Shown here piece after piece: positions 33,560 to 42,003 of a DNA stretch of 64,000 bases. Each line of letters begins with the position of its first letter. The stretch's first letter is position 1. The position numbers were made by a program, and so were the translations under genes. Under the pieces are notes generated by a model, which searched no databases, was not told where the DNA came from, and saw nothing but the letters and a program-made list of their open reading frames with translations. This DNA comes from Streptomyces sp. NRRL F-5122 (lineage in GTDB: Bacteria; Actinomycetota; Actinomycetes; Streptomycetales; Streptomycetaceae): contig NZ_LMWH01000116.1 of assembly GCF_001507435.1 (NCBI RefSeq), positions 248,001 to 312,000 on the forward strand, read 5' to 3'.

Positions 33560-34375
33560 TCAGGCGTCCCTTCGTCCGAGGGCCAGCCCGGACCCGGCCA
33601 GTGCCACCAGTGCGTACAGGCAGAACACCGCGAAGCCGGTCCAGGGGGCCAGGGTGTGGGGCATCTGCTGGACGTGGATCAGGCCCTGCCCCGCGGTGTT
33701 CGGCAGATACGGGTTGACCTCGTCGAGCCATGACGACGGGAGCGCCTGGGCGAGCACGGGAAGCACCATCAGGAGGCCGAAGAGGGTGGCGATCCCGCCC
33801 GCGGTGTTGCGGAACAGCGCGCCGAACGCCACTCCGATCACTCCCACGACGGTCAGATACAGACCGGCTCCGAGGACCGCGCGCAGCACCCCGGGTTCGC
33901 CGAGCGACGTGTTCAGATGCCGGCCGGAGAGCGCCTCCTGCCCCGCAAGGAACGCCGCGAGCGAGGCGATCGTCATCAGCCCCCAGGCCACGGCCGCGTA
34001 CACCAGGGCCTTGGCCCACAGCACCGGAAGGCGCCGCGGCACCGCGGAGAGCGAGGACCGGATCATTCCCGTCGCGTACTCGCCGCTGATCACGAGGACG
34101 CCCAGCACCCCGACCGCCAGCTGGGCCAGGTAGATGCCGCGCAGACTGACCAGCGTCGGATCGAAGGCGAGCCTCTCCTGCGGTGGCAGACGGTCCCAGC
34201 GTGCCGAGGTGAAGTAGCTGAACAGACAGCCGAGTCCCACCATGGCGAGGACCGCGGCGAGCAGTGTGAAGAGGGTGGAGCGCAACGACCGCAGTTTGAT
34301 CCACTCGGAACGGATCACCCTCAGCTGGGTGACCCTGCCCCGCTCGGCGGCGGGGATCGCAGATGCCGTCGTCAT
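33560..34375 (-). CDS. ABC-2 type transporter permease
   Basis: Membrane protein of 271 residues with about six helices: FTLLAAVLAMVGLGCLFSYF near 37-56, the YLAQLAVGVLGVLVISGEYATGMIRSSL block typical of ABC-2 permeases, and three or four later helices. It pairs with the ATPase gene whose stop overlaps its start by 4 bp (34372-34375), so the two are coupled. Direction of transport is probably export; substrate unknown. Confidence 0.88.
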   Translation of the reverse strand: MTTASAIPAAERGRVTQLRVIRSEWIKLRSLRSTLFTLLAAVLAMVGLGCLFSYFTSARWDRLPPQERLAFDPTLVSLRGIYLAQLAVGVLGVLVISGEYATGMIRSSLSAVPRRLPVLWAKALVYAAVAWGLMTIASLAAFLAGQEALSGRHLNTSLGEPGVLRAVLGAGLYLTVVGVIGVAFGALFRNTAGGIATLFGLLMVLPVLAQALPSSWLDEVNPYLPNTAGQGLIHVQQMPHTLAPWTGFAVFCLYALVALAGSGLALGRRDA

Positions 34376-35316
34376 GCCGCCAGTCCTTTCCCGCCCGTGC
34401 CGATGAGCCGGGCATCGGGTGCCTGGTACTCCACGGCGTCCCGGGTCAGCTCCATGAACGCCTCCTCGAGCGAGGCCTGCTGCGGAGTCAGTTCCGCCAG
34501 GGCGACACCGTGCTCCGCCGCGAGGCGTCCGATCCGGTCACTGCTCAGCCCGGTCACCTGCAGCACGCCCGGCTCCTGCGCGGCGACCGCCACGTCCGGC
34601 CCGGCCAGCAGCGCGCACAGTCTGTCCGCCTCGTCGGTGCGCACGCGCACCACGTCTCCGGCGGCCCGGGCGACGAACTGAGCCACCGAGGTGTCCGCGA
34701 TCAGCCGTCCCCGCCCGATCACGATCAGGTGTTCGGCCGTCAGGGCCATCTCCGACATCAGGTGTGACGAGACCAGGACCGTGCGCCCTTCGCCGGCAAG
34801 CCCTTTGAGCAGATTGCGGATCCACAGGATCCCCTCCGGGTCCAGGCCGTTGACGGGCTCGTCGAGGATCACCGTCGCCGGGTCGCCCAGCAGCGCGCCG
34901 GCGATACCGAGCCGCTGGCCCATGCCCAGGGAGAAGCCGCCGACCCGTTTCCCCGCGACCGCGCTCAGTCCGACCAGGTCGATCACCTCGTTCACCCGGC
35001 GCCTGGAGATCCCGGTCGTGGCGGCGAGTGCCAGCAGATGGTGGTAGGCACTGCGCCCGGTGTGGACGGAGCGCGCTTCGAGCATCGCGCCCACCTCGTG
35101 CAGCGGCGCCCGGTGCTCGGCGTACTTCCTGCCGTTGACCGCGGCCCGGCCCGAGGTGGGTGCGTCCAGGCCGAGGAGCATCCGCATCGTGGTGGACTTG
35201 CCCGCCCCGTTCGGCCCGAGGAATCCCGTGACCACGCCGGGTCGTACGGTGAAGCTCAGATCGTCGACGGCGGTGTGCTCGCCGTAGCGCTTGGTGAGGG
35301 AATGGGCCTCGATCAT
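34372..35316 (-). CDS. ABC transporter ATP-binding protein
   Basis: ATPase of 314 residues: Walker A GPNGAGKST, Q-loop region, signature FSLGMGQRLGIAGALL (variant of LSGGQ), Walker B VILDEPVNGLDP, switch His in SSHLM. The C-terminal 90 residues (TSVAQFVARAAGDVVRVRT...) form the regulatory domain common to drug-export ATPases. It drives the adjacent ABC-2 permease. The start at MIEAHSLTKRYGEHTAVDDLSF (35316) has GGAG upstream; the longer frame is antisense to nothing real and is discarded. Confidence 0.9.
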   Translation of the reverse strand: MIEAHSLTKRYGEHTAVDDLSFTVRPGVVTGFLGPNGAGKSTTMRMLLGLDAPTSGRAAVNGRKYAEHRAPLHEVGAMLEARSVHTGRSAYHHLLALAATTGISRRRVNEVIDLVGLSAVAGKRVGGFSLGMGQRLGIAGALLGDPATVILDEPVNGLDPEGILWIRNLLKGLAGEGRTVLVSSHLMSEMALTAEHLIVIGRGRLIADTSVAQFVARAAGDVVRVRTDEADRLCALLAGPDVAVAAQEPGVLQVTGLSSDRIGRLAAEHGVALAELTPQQASLEEAFMELTRDAVEYQAPDARLIGTGGKGLAA

Positions 35317-35390
35317 GCACTCCACCCTCGTACGCGCCCGCCCGCCTGTCGCGCGGGACTGCTCCGGCCGGAGGGGCCGCGCCCCCGCGC

Positions 35391-37112
35391 TCAGCCTCCC
35401 GCCCGGCTCCGTACGGCTCCCTCCCGGCACTTGCGGGCGAGGACGGCCCAGGTGACGCCGAGGAAGAGCAGCGCGAACCCGGCGAGGACCAGCCAGCCGC
35501 GGGCCGCCGGATGCGTGAACGTGTCGCCGTACGAGCGCAGCAGCGGCGGCCCCAGCGGTGAGGCTCCCCGGCGCCACAGCGGCTCCAGACCGACCCCGCT
35601 GCCCAGTGCCTCGAAGGCCCAGCGGTTGGTCATGGCCCAGCTGACGACCTCCCCGGGCAGCGGCATCCGTGGCACCGGCACGAACGCGCCCGAGAACAGC
35701 ACCTGCGGAAAGCACAGCAGGGGCAGTATCAGCGTCGCCTGTCCAGGTTCGCCGACTGCGGCAGAGGCGAGCAGCCCGAGCGCCAGGGCGGCGGCCGAGG
35801 CCAGGACCGCGGAGGTGAACAGCGATCCGTACACGTCCCATCCGGCCGCGGGCAGCCGGTCCAGGGCGCGCAGCACGGCCAGCAGTGCTGCGTCCGCGAC
35901 CGCGAGCAGCGGCAGCACGGTGGCGACCTTGGAGGCCAGATAGGGGCCGATGCGCACTCCGGCGATCCACTCCCGGCGTACCACGGGGAGTTCCGTGCAG
36001 ATCTGGAGCAACCCGTACGTCAGCCCGAAGAAGAACGCGCTGAACGCGATCCAGAACATGATCATCGCGGTGGTGCCCGGATCGGGGGAGGAGGCGTCGA
36101 AGGCGCCCGACCGGAACAGGACCACGAACATCGCCACGATCATCACGGGTGATCCGGCCAGCACGGCCGCGGTCAGCCGGTTCCGCCACATCAGGGCGCC
36201 GGCCCGCCGGGTCAGCAGCAGCCACTGACGCACGGCACCGGAGCGCGGCCAGGTGGGGGCCGCCGCGGGGCCGGGCGCGGGGTCGTCCATGGCCCCTGCC
36301 TCCGGCGTCATGGAGTCCTGCGCCCGGGAGCCGCCGGCCACGGCCTCGTAGACCTCCTCCACCGTGCCGACGCCGAACGCCGCGCACAGATCCGCGGGTT
36401 CGCCCGTGTAGGCGAGCCGGCCCGTGGGGGAGAGGAAGACGACCCGGTCGCAGCGCGGCAGGTCGGCGAGGACGTGTGTGGTGAGCACGACGGTCGTGCC
36501 GTCCTCGGCGAGTGAGCGCAGTGTGCGCAGCAGCCCCGCGGCCGTCACCGGGTCCAGACCGGAGGTGGGCTCGTCGAGGAGGAGCACGCGCGGCCGGGTG
36601 AGCAACTCGGCGGCGATACTCGCCCGTTTGCGTTCGCCTCCGCTGAGCGCGCCGACGGGTGTGTCCGCCCGGTCGGTGAGCGAGAGGACGTCCAGCACGC
36701 GGTCCACGCGTTCGTCGATGTCCCCGGGAGCCGTGGCCGGTGGCAGGCGCAGCCCCGCCGCGTACATCAGCGTCCGCCGCAGGGGGAGTTCGCGGTGGAT
36801 GACGTCGTCCTGCGGCACGAACCCGAACCGGGGCCCCGGCCGTCCGGGCGGTGCGCCGTCGTGCAGCACCCTCCCGCCCGCCGGCGCGCGCAGGCCCGCG
36901 AGCGTCTGCAGCAGCACGCTCTTGCCCGCCCCGCTGCTGCCGACGATCACCGTGATGCGCCCCGGGTCGGCGTCGAAGGACACCTCCCGCAGGACGCGCC
37001 CGGCGCCCCGAACGTCCTGGTCCACCCGGTGCGCCCGGATCCGCAGTCCGTCGATGCGATCGGACGATGCGGTGGCCGTGGGAGCGGAGCGCGGGCGCAT
37101 GGGGGTCGGCAT
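35391..37112 (-). CDS. ABC transporter, fused ATPase and ABC-2 permease (ABCG-like)
   Basis: Single-chain half transporter of about 573 residues. The ATPase domain (about 20-235) has Walker A GSSGAGKS, signature LSGGERKRASIA and Walker B VLLLDEPTSGLDP with HVLADL switch. The permease domain (about 290-573) has helices such as AVLAGSPVMIVAMFVVLF, TTAMIMFWIAFSAFFFGL and a CFPQVLFSGAFVPVP re-entrant segment of the ABC-2/White family. Probable exporter of lipids or hydrophobic compounds. Start is uncertain: ATG at 37112 or 37100, both with weak ribosome binding sites. It precedes the other ABC pair by 74 bp on the same strand. Confidence 0.85.
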   Translation of the reverse strand: MPTPMRPRSAPTATASSDRIDGLRIRAHRVDQDVRGAGRVLREVSFDADPGRITVIVGSSGAGKSVLLQTLAGLRAPAGGRVLHDGAPPGRPGPRFGFVPQDDVIHRELPLRRTLMYAAGLRLPPATAPGDIDERVDRVLDVLSLTDRADTPVGALSGGERKRASIAAELLTRPRVLLLDEPTSGLDPVTAAGLLRTLRSLAEDGTTVVLTTHVLADLPRCDRVVFLSPTGRLAYTGEPADLCAAFGVGTVEEVYEAVAGGSRAQDSMTPEAGAMDDPAPGPAAAPTWPRSGAVRQWLLLTRRAGALMWRNRLTAAVLAGSPVMIVAMFVVLFRSGAFDASSPDPGTTAMIMFWIAFSAFFFGLTYGLLQICTELPVVRREWIAGVRIGPYLASKVATVLPLLAVADAALLAVLRALDRLPAAGWDVYGSLFTSAVLASAAALALGLLASAAVGEPGQATLILPLLCFPQVLFSGAFVPVPRMPLPGEVVSWAMTNRWAFEALGSGVGLEPLWRRGASPLGPPLLRSYGDTFTHPAARGWLVLAGFALLFLGVTWAVLARKCREGAVRSRAGG

Positions 37113-37294
37113 GCGGGCAGCATGCCAGGACACGGACCGTTCGTCTCCAATTCGACCTGAACGCCTACTCGTTGAGCGCCCATCACGCGGCGGGGCGCCG
37201 GTGTTCACCCGATGCACGGTGTGTCACGGGATTGTTCCGGGCATGCCAACCGTGCTCCGCGTACCCCCCCACCGCCGTGTCTCAGGAGGACGCA

Positions 37295-38068
37295 GTGAAA
37301 ATGCAGAAGCGCTCGAGATTCCGCAGAACGTCGGCCGTCGTCGCGGCCGCCGCCGCGCTCGTGGTCGCCTTCCCGGGCGTCGCGCTGGCCGCCCCGCCGA
37401 AGGGTCTGCCCGCCAACGCGGACGCACTGGAGCAGACGTTCCAGCCGGCCTACGACTACGACACGGACGGCTGCTACCCGACACCCGCCATCGGCCCCGA
37501 CGGAACCCTCAACGGCGGTCTCAATCCGACCGGAGAGCTCAACGGGAACTGCCGCGACGCCTCGGATCTCGACAACACCAACGGGTACTCCCGTTACAAG
37601 TGCAACAACGGCTGGTGCGCCATCATCTACGGGCTGTACTTCGAGAAGGACCAGGCGCTCCCCGGCACGAGCCTCGGCGGTCACCGTCACGACTGGGAGC
37701 ACGTGGTCGTCTGGGTGCTGAACAACCAGGCGCAGTACGTCTCCACCTCGGCTCACGGGGACTTCGACATCTACAGTCGCGACCAGATCCGCTGGGACGG
37801 CACCCACCCCAAGGTCGTGTATCACAAGGACGGCATCGGCACCCACTGCTTCCGCCCCGCAAACAGCAACGACGACCCGCCGGAGAACCACTACCACGCC
37901 TGGCAGTTCCCCGCCCTGGTCGGATGGAACGGCTACCCCGCGGGAGTCCGCGAGAAGTTGAGCCAGGCCGATTTCGGCAGTGCCCACTTCGGTCTGAGGG
38001 ACGACAACTTCGCTTCCCACCTGGCCGCGGCCAAGCCGTCCGGGATCACGTTCGACCCCAACGCCTGA
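37295..38068 (+). CDS. Secreted NPP1/NLP family (necrosis-inducing-like) protein
   Basis: Protein of 257 residues. The signal peptide is about residues 1-33 (KRSRFRRTSAVVAAAAALVVAF, cleavage near ALA|APP). The mature part has the diagnostic NLP heptapeptide GHRHDWE at 129-135 plus VVVWVLN, and Cys pairs likely to form disulfides. NLPs of fungi and oomycetes damage eudicot plasma membranes by binding sphingolipids; bacterial members are scattered in soil bacteria. The GTG at 37295 has AGGAGG 5 nt upstream. It is the first of three consecutive secreted-protein genes, but appears to have its own promoter. Confidence 0.9.
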   Translation: MKMQKRSRFRRTSAVVAAAAALVVAFPGVALAAPPKGLPANADALEQTFQPAYDYDTDGCYPTPAIGPDGTLNGGLNPTGELNGNCRDASDLDNTNGYSRYKCNNGWCAIIYGLYFEKDQALPGTSLGGHRHDWEHVVVWVLNNQAQYVSTSAHGDFDIYSRDQIRWDGTHPKVVYHKDGIGTHCFRPANSNDDPPENHYHAWQFPALVGWNGYPAGVREKLSQADFGSAHFGLRDDNFASHLAAAKPSGITFDPNA

Positions 38069-38157
38069 CCGTGCGCGTCGGCGCCCGTGGCCCACGGGCG
38101 CCGACCGTCCGGGTGCGCGACGTCCGCATCGATCCGCATCCGGCGAACCCCTGAACT

Positions 38158-38173
38158 ACTGGTCTGTACCAAA
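38158..38173 (+). promoter_or_regulatory. DasR-like (dre) box upstream of the GH18 gene
   Basis: ACTGGTCTGTACCAAA matches about 12 of 16 positions of the DasR consensus A(C/G)TGGTCTAGACCA(C/G)T and lies just upstream of the promoter -35. DasR, a GntR-family regulator sensing glucosamine phosphates, controls chitinase genes in streptomycetes. The match fits the regulation expected of a chitinase-like gene; binding is inferred. Confidence 0.55.
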
Positions 38174-38176
38174 GTC

Positions 38177-38205
38177 TTGACAGTCCCTTACTTCACTTCT
38201 TAAAT
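38177..38205 (+). promoter_or_regulatory. Strong sigma-70-type promoter for the GH18 gene
   Basis: TTGACA (38177-38182) is separated by exactly 17 nt from TTAAAT (38200-38205), close to the HrdB-type consensus. An 8-bp inverted repeat, TTACTTCA (38188-38195) / TGAAGTAA (38213-38220), overlaps the -10 and could be a second operator. The transcript start would be about 45-50 nt before the ATG at 38263. Confidence 0.7.
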
Positions 38206-38262
38206 CGCGGTCTGAAGTAACAGCTCCCCCACCCCACCCCCCACGCAGAGAAAGGGAGTGTC

Positions 38263-39624
38263 ATGGGCTCCCAGACCGCCGCTCGCGCCGCCTTGGCCGT
38301 GTCCCTGCTGGCTCTGTCCGCCACCGCGCTGTCCGCGTCCCCCGCCGCCGCAGCGACCGGAACCATCACCGGACTCGCGGGCAAGTGCCTCGACGTCGCC
38401 GGCGCCAACTCCGCCAACGGCACCCCGGTGCAGATCTACGACTGCAACGGCACCACGGCCCAGCAGTGGACCGTGGGCGCCGACGGCACCATTCGCGCCC
38501 TGGGCAAGTGTCTCGACGTGACCGGCAATTCGACCACCAACGGCGCCCGCGTCCAGCTGTGGTCGTGCACCGGCGGCGCGAACCAGAAGTGGACCGTCAG
38601 CGCCGCGCACGACATCGTCAACTCCCAGGCCGACAAGTGCCTCGACGTCACGGACAACAACTCGGCCAACGGCACCCCGACACAGATCTGGACCTGCTCG
38701 GGCGGAGCCAACCAGAAGTGGACGGCGCCCTCGTCAGGCGGCACCACCCCCGCCGCGCCGATGGCCGTGGCCCCGTACCTCTACAACGGCTGGGGCGACC
38801 CGCCGAGCCCCACCACCGTCACCAACGCGACGGGCGTGAAGTGGTTCACGCTGGCCTTCGTGCTCAGCAACGGCTACTGCAACCCCCAGTGGGACGGCGG
38901 CCGTGCGCTCACCGGAGGGGTCGACCAGCAGACGATCAACACAGTCCGGGCGAACGGCGGCGACGTGATCCCGTCGTTCGGCGGCTACAGCGGCAACAAG
39001 CTGGAGAGCTCCTGCTCCAGCGCCGGCGAGCTCGCGGCGGCATACCAGAAGGTCATCAACGCCTACGGTCTCAAGGCGATCGACATCGACATCGAGGCCG
39101 ACGCCTACAGCAACCCGACCGTCCAGCAGCGCACGGTCGACGCCTTGAAGACGGTGAAGGCCAACAACCCCGGTCTGAAGGTGTACGTCACCATCGGCAC
39201 CGGGCAGAGCGGCCCGGACACCAGTCTGATCAACCGGGCCGCGGGATCGGGCCTCACGGTCGACAGCTGGACCATCATGCCGTTCGACTTCGGCGGCGCG
39301 GGACAGAACATGGGCACGCTCACCCTGCGGGCCGCCGAAGGACTGAAGACGGCGCTGAAGAACGCGTACGGCTACAGCGACGACCAGGCCTACCGCGACA
39401 TGGGCATCTCGTCGATGAACGGCATCACCGACCAGAACGAGACGGTCACCGTCGCCGACTTCCGCACCATCCTCGGCTACGCCCAGCAGCACCACCTCGC
39501 GCGACTCACCTTCTGGTCCGTCAACCGTGACCGCCCCTGCACCGGCGGCCCGGCCGACAGCTGCTCCGGAGTGAGCCAGCAGGCCTGGGACTACACGCGC
39601 GTCTTCGCCTCCTACACCGGCTGA
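38263..39624 (+). CDS. Secreted GH18 chitinase-like protein with ricin-B lectin domain
   Basis: Protein of 453 residues: signal peptide (1-31), ricin-type beta-trefoil lectin (about 33-153, three repeats each with a KCLDV..N....QxW pattern), Ser/Gly linker and GH18 barrel (about 166-453). The active-site strand reads KAIDIDIEAD, with Asp274, Asp276 and catalytic Glu278 of the DxxDxDxE motif; the first Asp of the motif is replaced by Lys271. The activity is probably chitinase or endo-N-acetylglucosaminidase-like. GAGAAAGGGAG precedes the ATG. It sits behind a strong promoter with a DasR-like box. Confidence 0.9.
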   Translation: MGSQTAARAALAVSLLALSATALSASPAAAATGTITGLAGKCLDVAGANSANGTPVQIYDCNGTTAQQWTVGADGTIRALGKCLDVTGNSTTNGARVQLWSCTGGANQKWTVSAAHDIVNSQADKCLDVTDNNSANGTPTQIWTCSGGANQKWTAPSSGGTTPAAPMAVAPYLYNGWGDPPSPTTVTNATGVKWFTLAFVLSNGYCNPQWDGGRALTGGVDQQTINTVRANGGDVIPSFGGYSGNKLESSCSSAGELAAAYQKVINAYGLKAIDIDIEADAYSNPTVQQRTVDALKTVKANNPGLKVYVTIGTGQSGPDTSLINRAAGSGLTVDSWTIMPFDFGGAGQNMGTLTLRAAEGLKTALKNAYGYSDDQAYRDMGISSMNGITDQNETVTVADFRTILGYAQQHHLARLTFWSVNRDRPCTGGPADSCSGVSQQAWDYTRVFASYTG

Positions 39625-39679
39625 ACGAGCCGTCCCCCACCCCCACAACGGCCGGCGAACCGTCGGCCGAGGAGGAACC

Positions 39680-41908
39680 GTGTTCCCATCCCTGTTCCGC
39701 CACGGAGCGGGCCGCCTCCGGCGTGTCCGCCCCGGAACGGCCGCCGCACTGGCGCTGGTCACAGCCGCGTCGGCGCTGACGGTCGTCTCCGCGGGAGCCG
39801 CCCCGCGCGCCTCCGCCGCCGCGGCGGCGCTGCCCACGAGCTGGGCGACGGTCGTCAACAGCGGCAGCGGCAAATGCCTGGACGCCCGGGCCGCCGGCAC
39901 CGCCAACGGCACCACCGTGCAGCAGTACGCCTGCAACAACTCCACGGCCCAGCAGTGGAGTTTCACCTCCACCAGCGACGGCTACGTCCGCATCAACAAC
40001 CGCAACGACCCGGCCCAGGTCGTGGACGTGACCGATGTGTCCACCGCCGACGGGGCCCCGCTCCAGCTGTGGGCATACGGCGGTGGCGACAACCAGCAGT
40101 GGCAGCCGGTCGACGAGGGCGGCGGCGCCTACCACTTCGTGAACCGGCACAGCGGCAAGTGCCTCGACGTCCCCGGCGCCTCGACCGCGGACAGCGTGCA
40201 GCTGACCCAGTACACCTGCAACGGCACCGCCGCCCAGCGCTTCCAGGTGTCAGCCGTGTCCAGTTCGCCCGGTGACGTGGACCTCGGCCCGAACGTGGTC
40301 GTCTTCGACCCGTCCATGCCGTCGTCGACGATCCAGAGCAGGCTCAACTCCATCTTCCAGCAGCAGGAGACGAACCAGTTCGGCTCCCAGCGCTACGCCG
40401 TGATGTTCAAGCCCGGCACCTACAGCAACGACGTGAACGTCGGCTTCTACACCCAGGTCCTGGGACTCGGCCTGTCACCCGACGCGGTGACGATCAACGG
40501 CGCCGTGCACGCCGAGGCGGACTGGTTCCAGGGCAACGCGACGCAGAACTTCTGGCGCGGCGCCGAGAACCTCTCGGTCAACCCGACGGGCGGCACGGAC
40601 CGCTGGGCGGTGTCCCAGGCCGCGCCGTACCGGCGCATCCATCTGCGCGGCAACCTCGCGCTGGACGACGGCGGCTGGTCGAGCGGCGGCTATCTCGCGG
40701 ACAGCAAGATCGACGGCCAGGTGCGCTCCGGGAGCCAGCAGCAGTGGCTGACCCGCAACTCCCAGCTCGGCAGCTGGACGGGCTCCAACTGGAACATGGT
40801 CTTCGTCGGCAGCCAGGGCGTTCCGGCCACGAGCTTCCCGAACCCCCCGTACACGACGGTCGATCGCAGCCCGGTCACCCGTGAGAAGCCGTTCCTGTAC
40901 GTCGACGGCGCCGGCGCCTACCAGGTTTTCGTGCCGTCGGTGCGCACCAACTCCACCGCGACGAGCTGGGCTTCGGGTTCCCCGGCGGGCACCTCGCTCC
41001 CGCTCGACCAGTTCTTCGTCGTCAAACCGGGCGCGACGGCGGCCCAGATGAACGCGGCCCTGGCCGCCGGCAAGAACCTGCTGGTCACCCCCGGTGTCTA
41101 CCATCTGAACCAGACCCTGAAGGTGACCCGTCCCGACACCGTCGTCCTCGGTCTCGGCCTGGCCACACTCGTTCCGGACAACGGCATCACCGCGATGACC
41201 GTCGCCGACGTGGACGGAGTCTCCGTCGCGGGCCTGCTGTTCGACGCGGGCACCACCAACTCGCCGACGGTGATGGAGGTCGGGCCGTCCGGCTCCTCGG
41301 CCTCCCACGCCACCGACCCGACCTCGCTGCACGACGTGTACTTCCGCGTCGGCGGCGCGGGTGTCGGCAAGGCGACCACCAGCCTCGTGGTCAACAGCCG
41401 CAACGTCATCGGCGACCACATGTGGATCTGGCGCGCCGACCACGGCAACGGCGTCGGCTGGACGTCGAACACGGCGGACACCGGACTGGTGGTCAACGGC
41501 GACGACGTGACGATGTACGGCCTGTTCGTGGAGCACTTCCAGAAATACCAGACGATCTGGAACGGCAACGGTGGGCGGACGTACTTCTACCAGAACGAGA
41601 TGCCGTACGACCCGCCCAACCAGTCGGCCTGGATGAACGGCTCCACACAGGGCTACGCGGCCTACAAGGTTGCCGGCTCGGTGACCAGCCACCAGGCCTA
41701 CGGCCTCGGCAGCTACTGCTACTTCAACGTCAATCCGAGTGTCACCGCCGAGCACGCCTACGAGGTGCCGAACACCTCGGGGGTGCAGTTCCACAACATG
41801 GTGACGGTCTCCCTCGGTGGTACCGGGACGATCCGGCACGTGATCAACGATCGTGGCGGACCGTCGAACTCCTCGACCAACGTGGCGAACCTGGTCAGCT
41901 ATCCCTGA
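39680..41908 (+). CDS. Secreted ricin-lectin protein with right-handed beta-helix domain
   Basis: Protein of 742 residues: signal peptide (about 1-47), ricin-B lectin (about 57-202, KCLDARAAGTANGTTVQQY and KCLDVPGASTADSVQLTQY repeats) and a large C-terminal region (about 215-742) with the repetitive hydrophobic pattern and Asn/Gly turns of a pectin-lyase-like beta-helix (for example NVIGDHMWIWRADHGNG). Similar proteins are sometimes annotated as coagulation-factor-like or adenylyl cyclase, which the sequence does not support. The likely substrate is a polysaccharide, identity unknown. It starts 55 bp after the GH18 stop and may be cotranscribed with it. AGGAGG precedes the GTG/ATG start. Confidence 0.85.
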   Translation: MFPSLFRHGAGRLRRVRPGTAAALALVTAASALTVVSAGAAPRASAAAAALPTSWATVVNSGSGKCLDARAAGTANGTTVQQYACNNSTAQQWSFTSTSDGYVRINNRNDPAQVVDVTDVSTADGAPLQLWAYGGGDNQQWQPVDEGGGAYHFVNRHSGKCLDVPGASTADSVQLTQYTCNGTAAQRFQVSAVSSSPGDVDLGPNVVVFDPSMPSSTIQSRLNSIFQQQETNQFGSQRYAVMFKPGTYSNDVNVGFYTQVLGLGLSPDAVTINGAVHAEADWFQGNATQNFWRGAENLSVNPTGGTDRWAVSQAAPYRRIHLRGNLALDDGGWSSGGYLADSKIDGQVRSGSQQQWLTRNSQLGSWTGSNWNMVFVGSQGVPATSFPNPPYTTVDRSPVTREKPFLYVDGAGAYQVFVPSVRTNSTATSWASGSPAGTSLPLDQFFVVKPGATAAQMNAALAAGKNLLVTPGVYHLNQTLKVTRPDTVVLGLGLATLVPDNGITAMTVADVDGVSVAGLLFDAGTTNSPTVMEVGPSGSSASHATDPTSLHDVYFRVGGAGVGKATTSLVVNSRNVIGDHMWIWRADHGNGVGWTSNTADTGLVVNGDDVTMYGLFVEHFQKYQTIWNGNGGRTYFYQNEMPYDPPNQSAWMNGSTQGYAAYKVAGSVTSHQAYGLGSYCYFNVNPSVTAEHAYEVPNTSGVQFHNMVTVSLGGTGTIRHVINDRGGPSNSSTNVANLVSYP

Positions 41909-41924
41909 CCCGCCCGGGGGAGAA

Positions 41925-41996
41925 CCGCCGGCCAGTGGCTCCTGGCCGGCGGGCCCGCCGCCCGGCCGCGGCATCATCCGTCGCGGCCGGGCGGCG
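41925..41996. terminator. Two tandem hairpin terminators, convergent genes
   Basis: Hairpin one has an 11-bp stem (41925-41935 / 41942-41952) with a 6-nt loop; hairpin two has a 15-bp stem (41956-41970 / 41982-41996) with an 11-nt loop. Both are perfect and GC-rich, lying between the beta-helix gene stop (41908) and the ferredoxin reductase stop (42004). Confidence 0.75.
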
Positions 41997-42003
41997 TCGG
42001 CGT

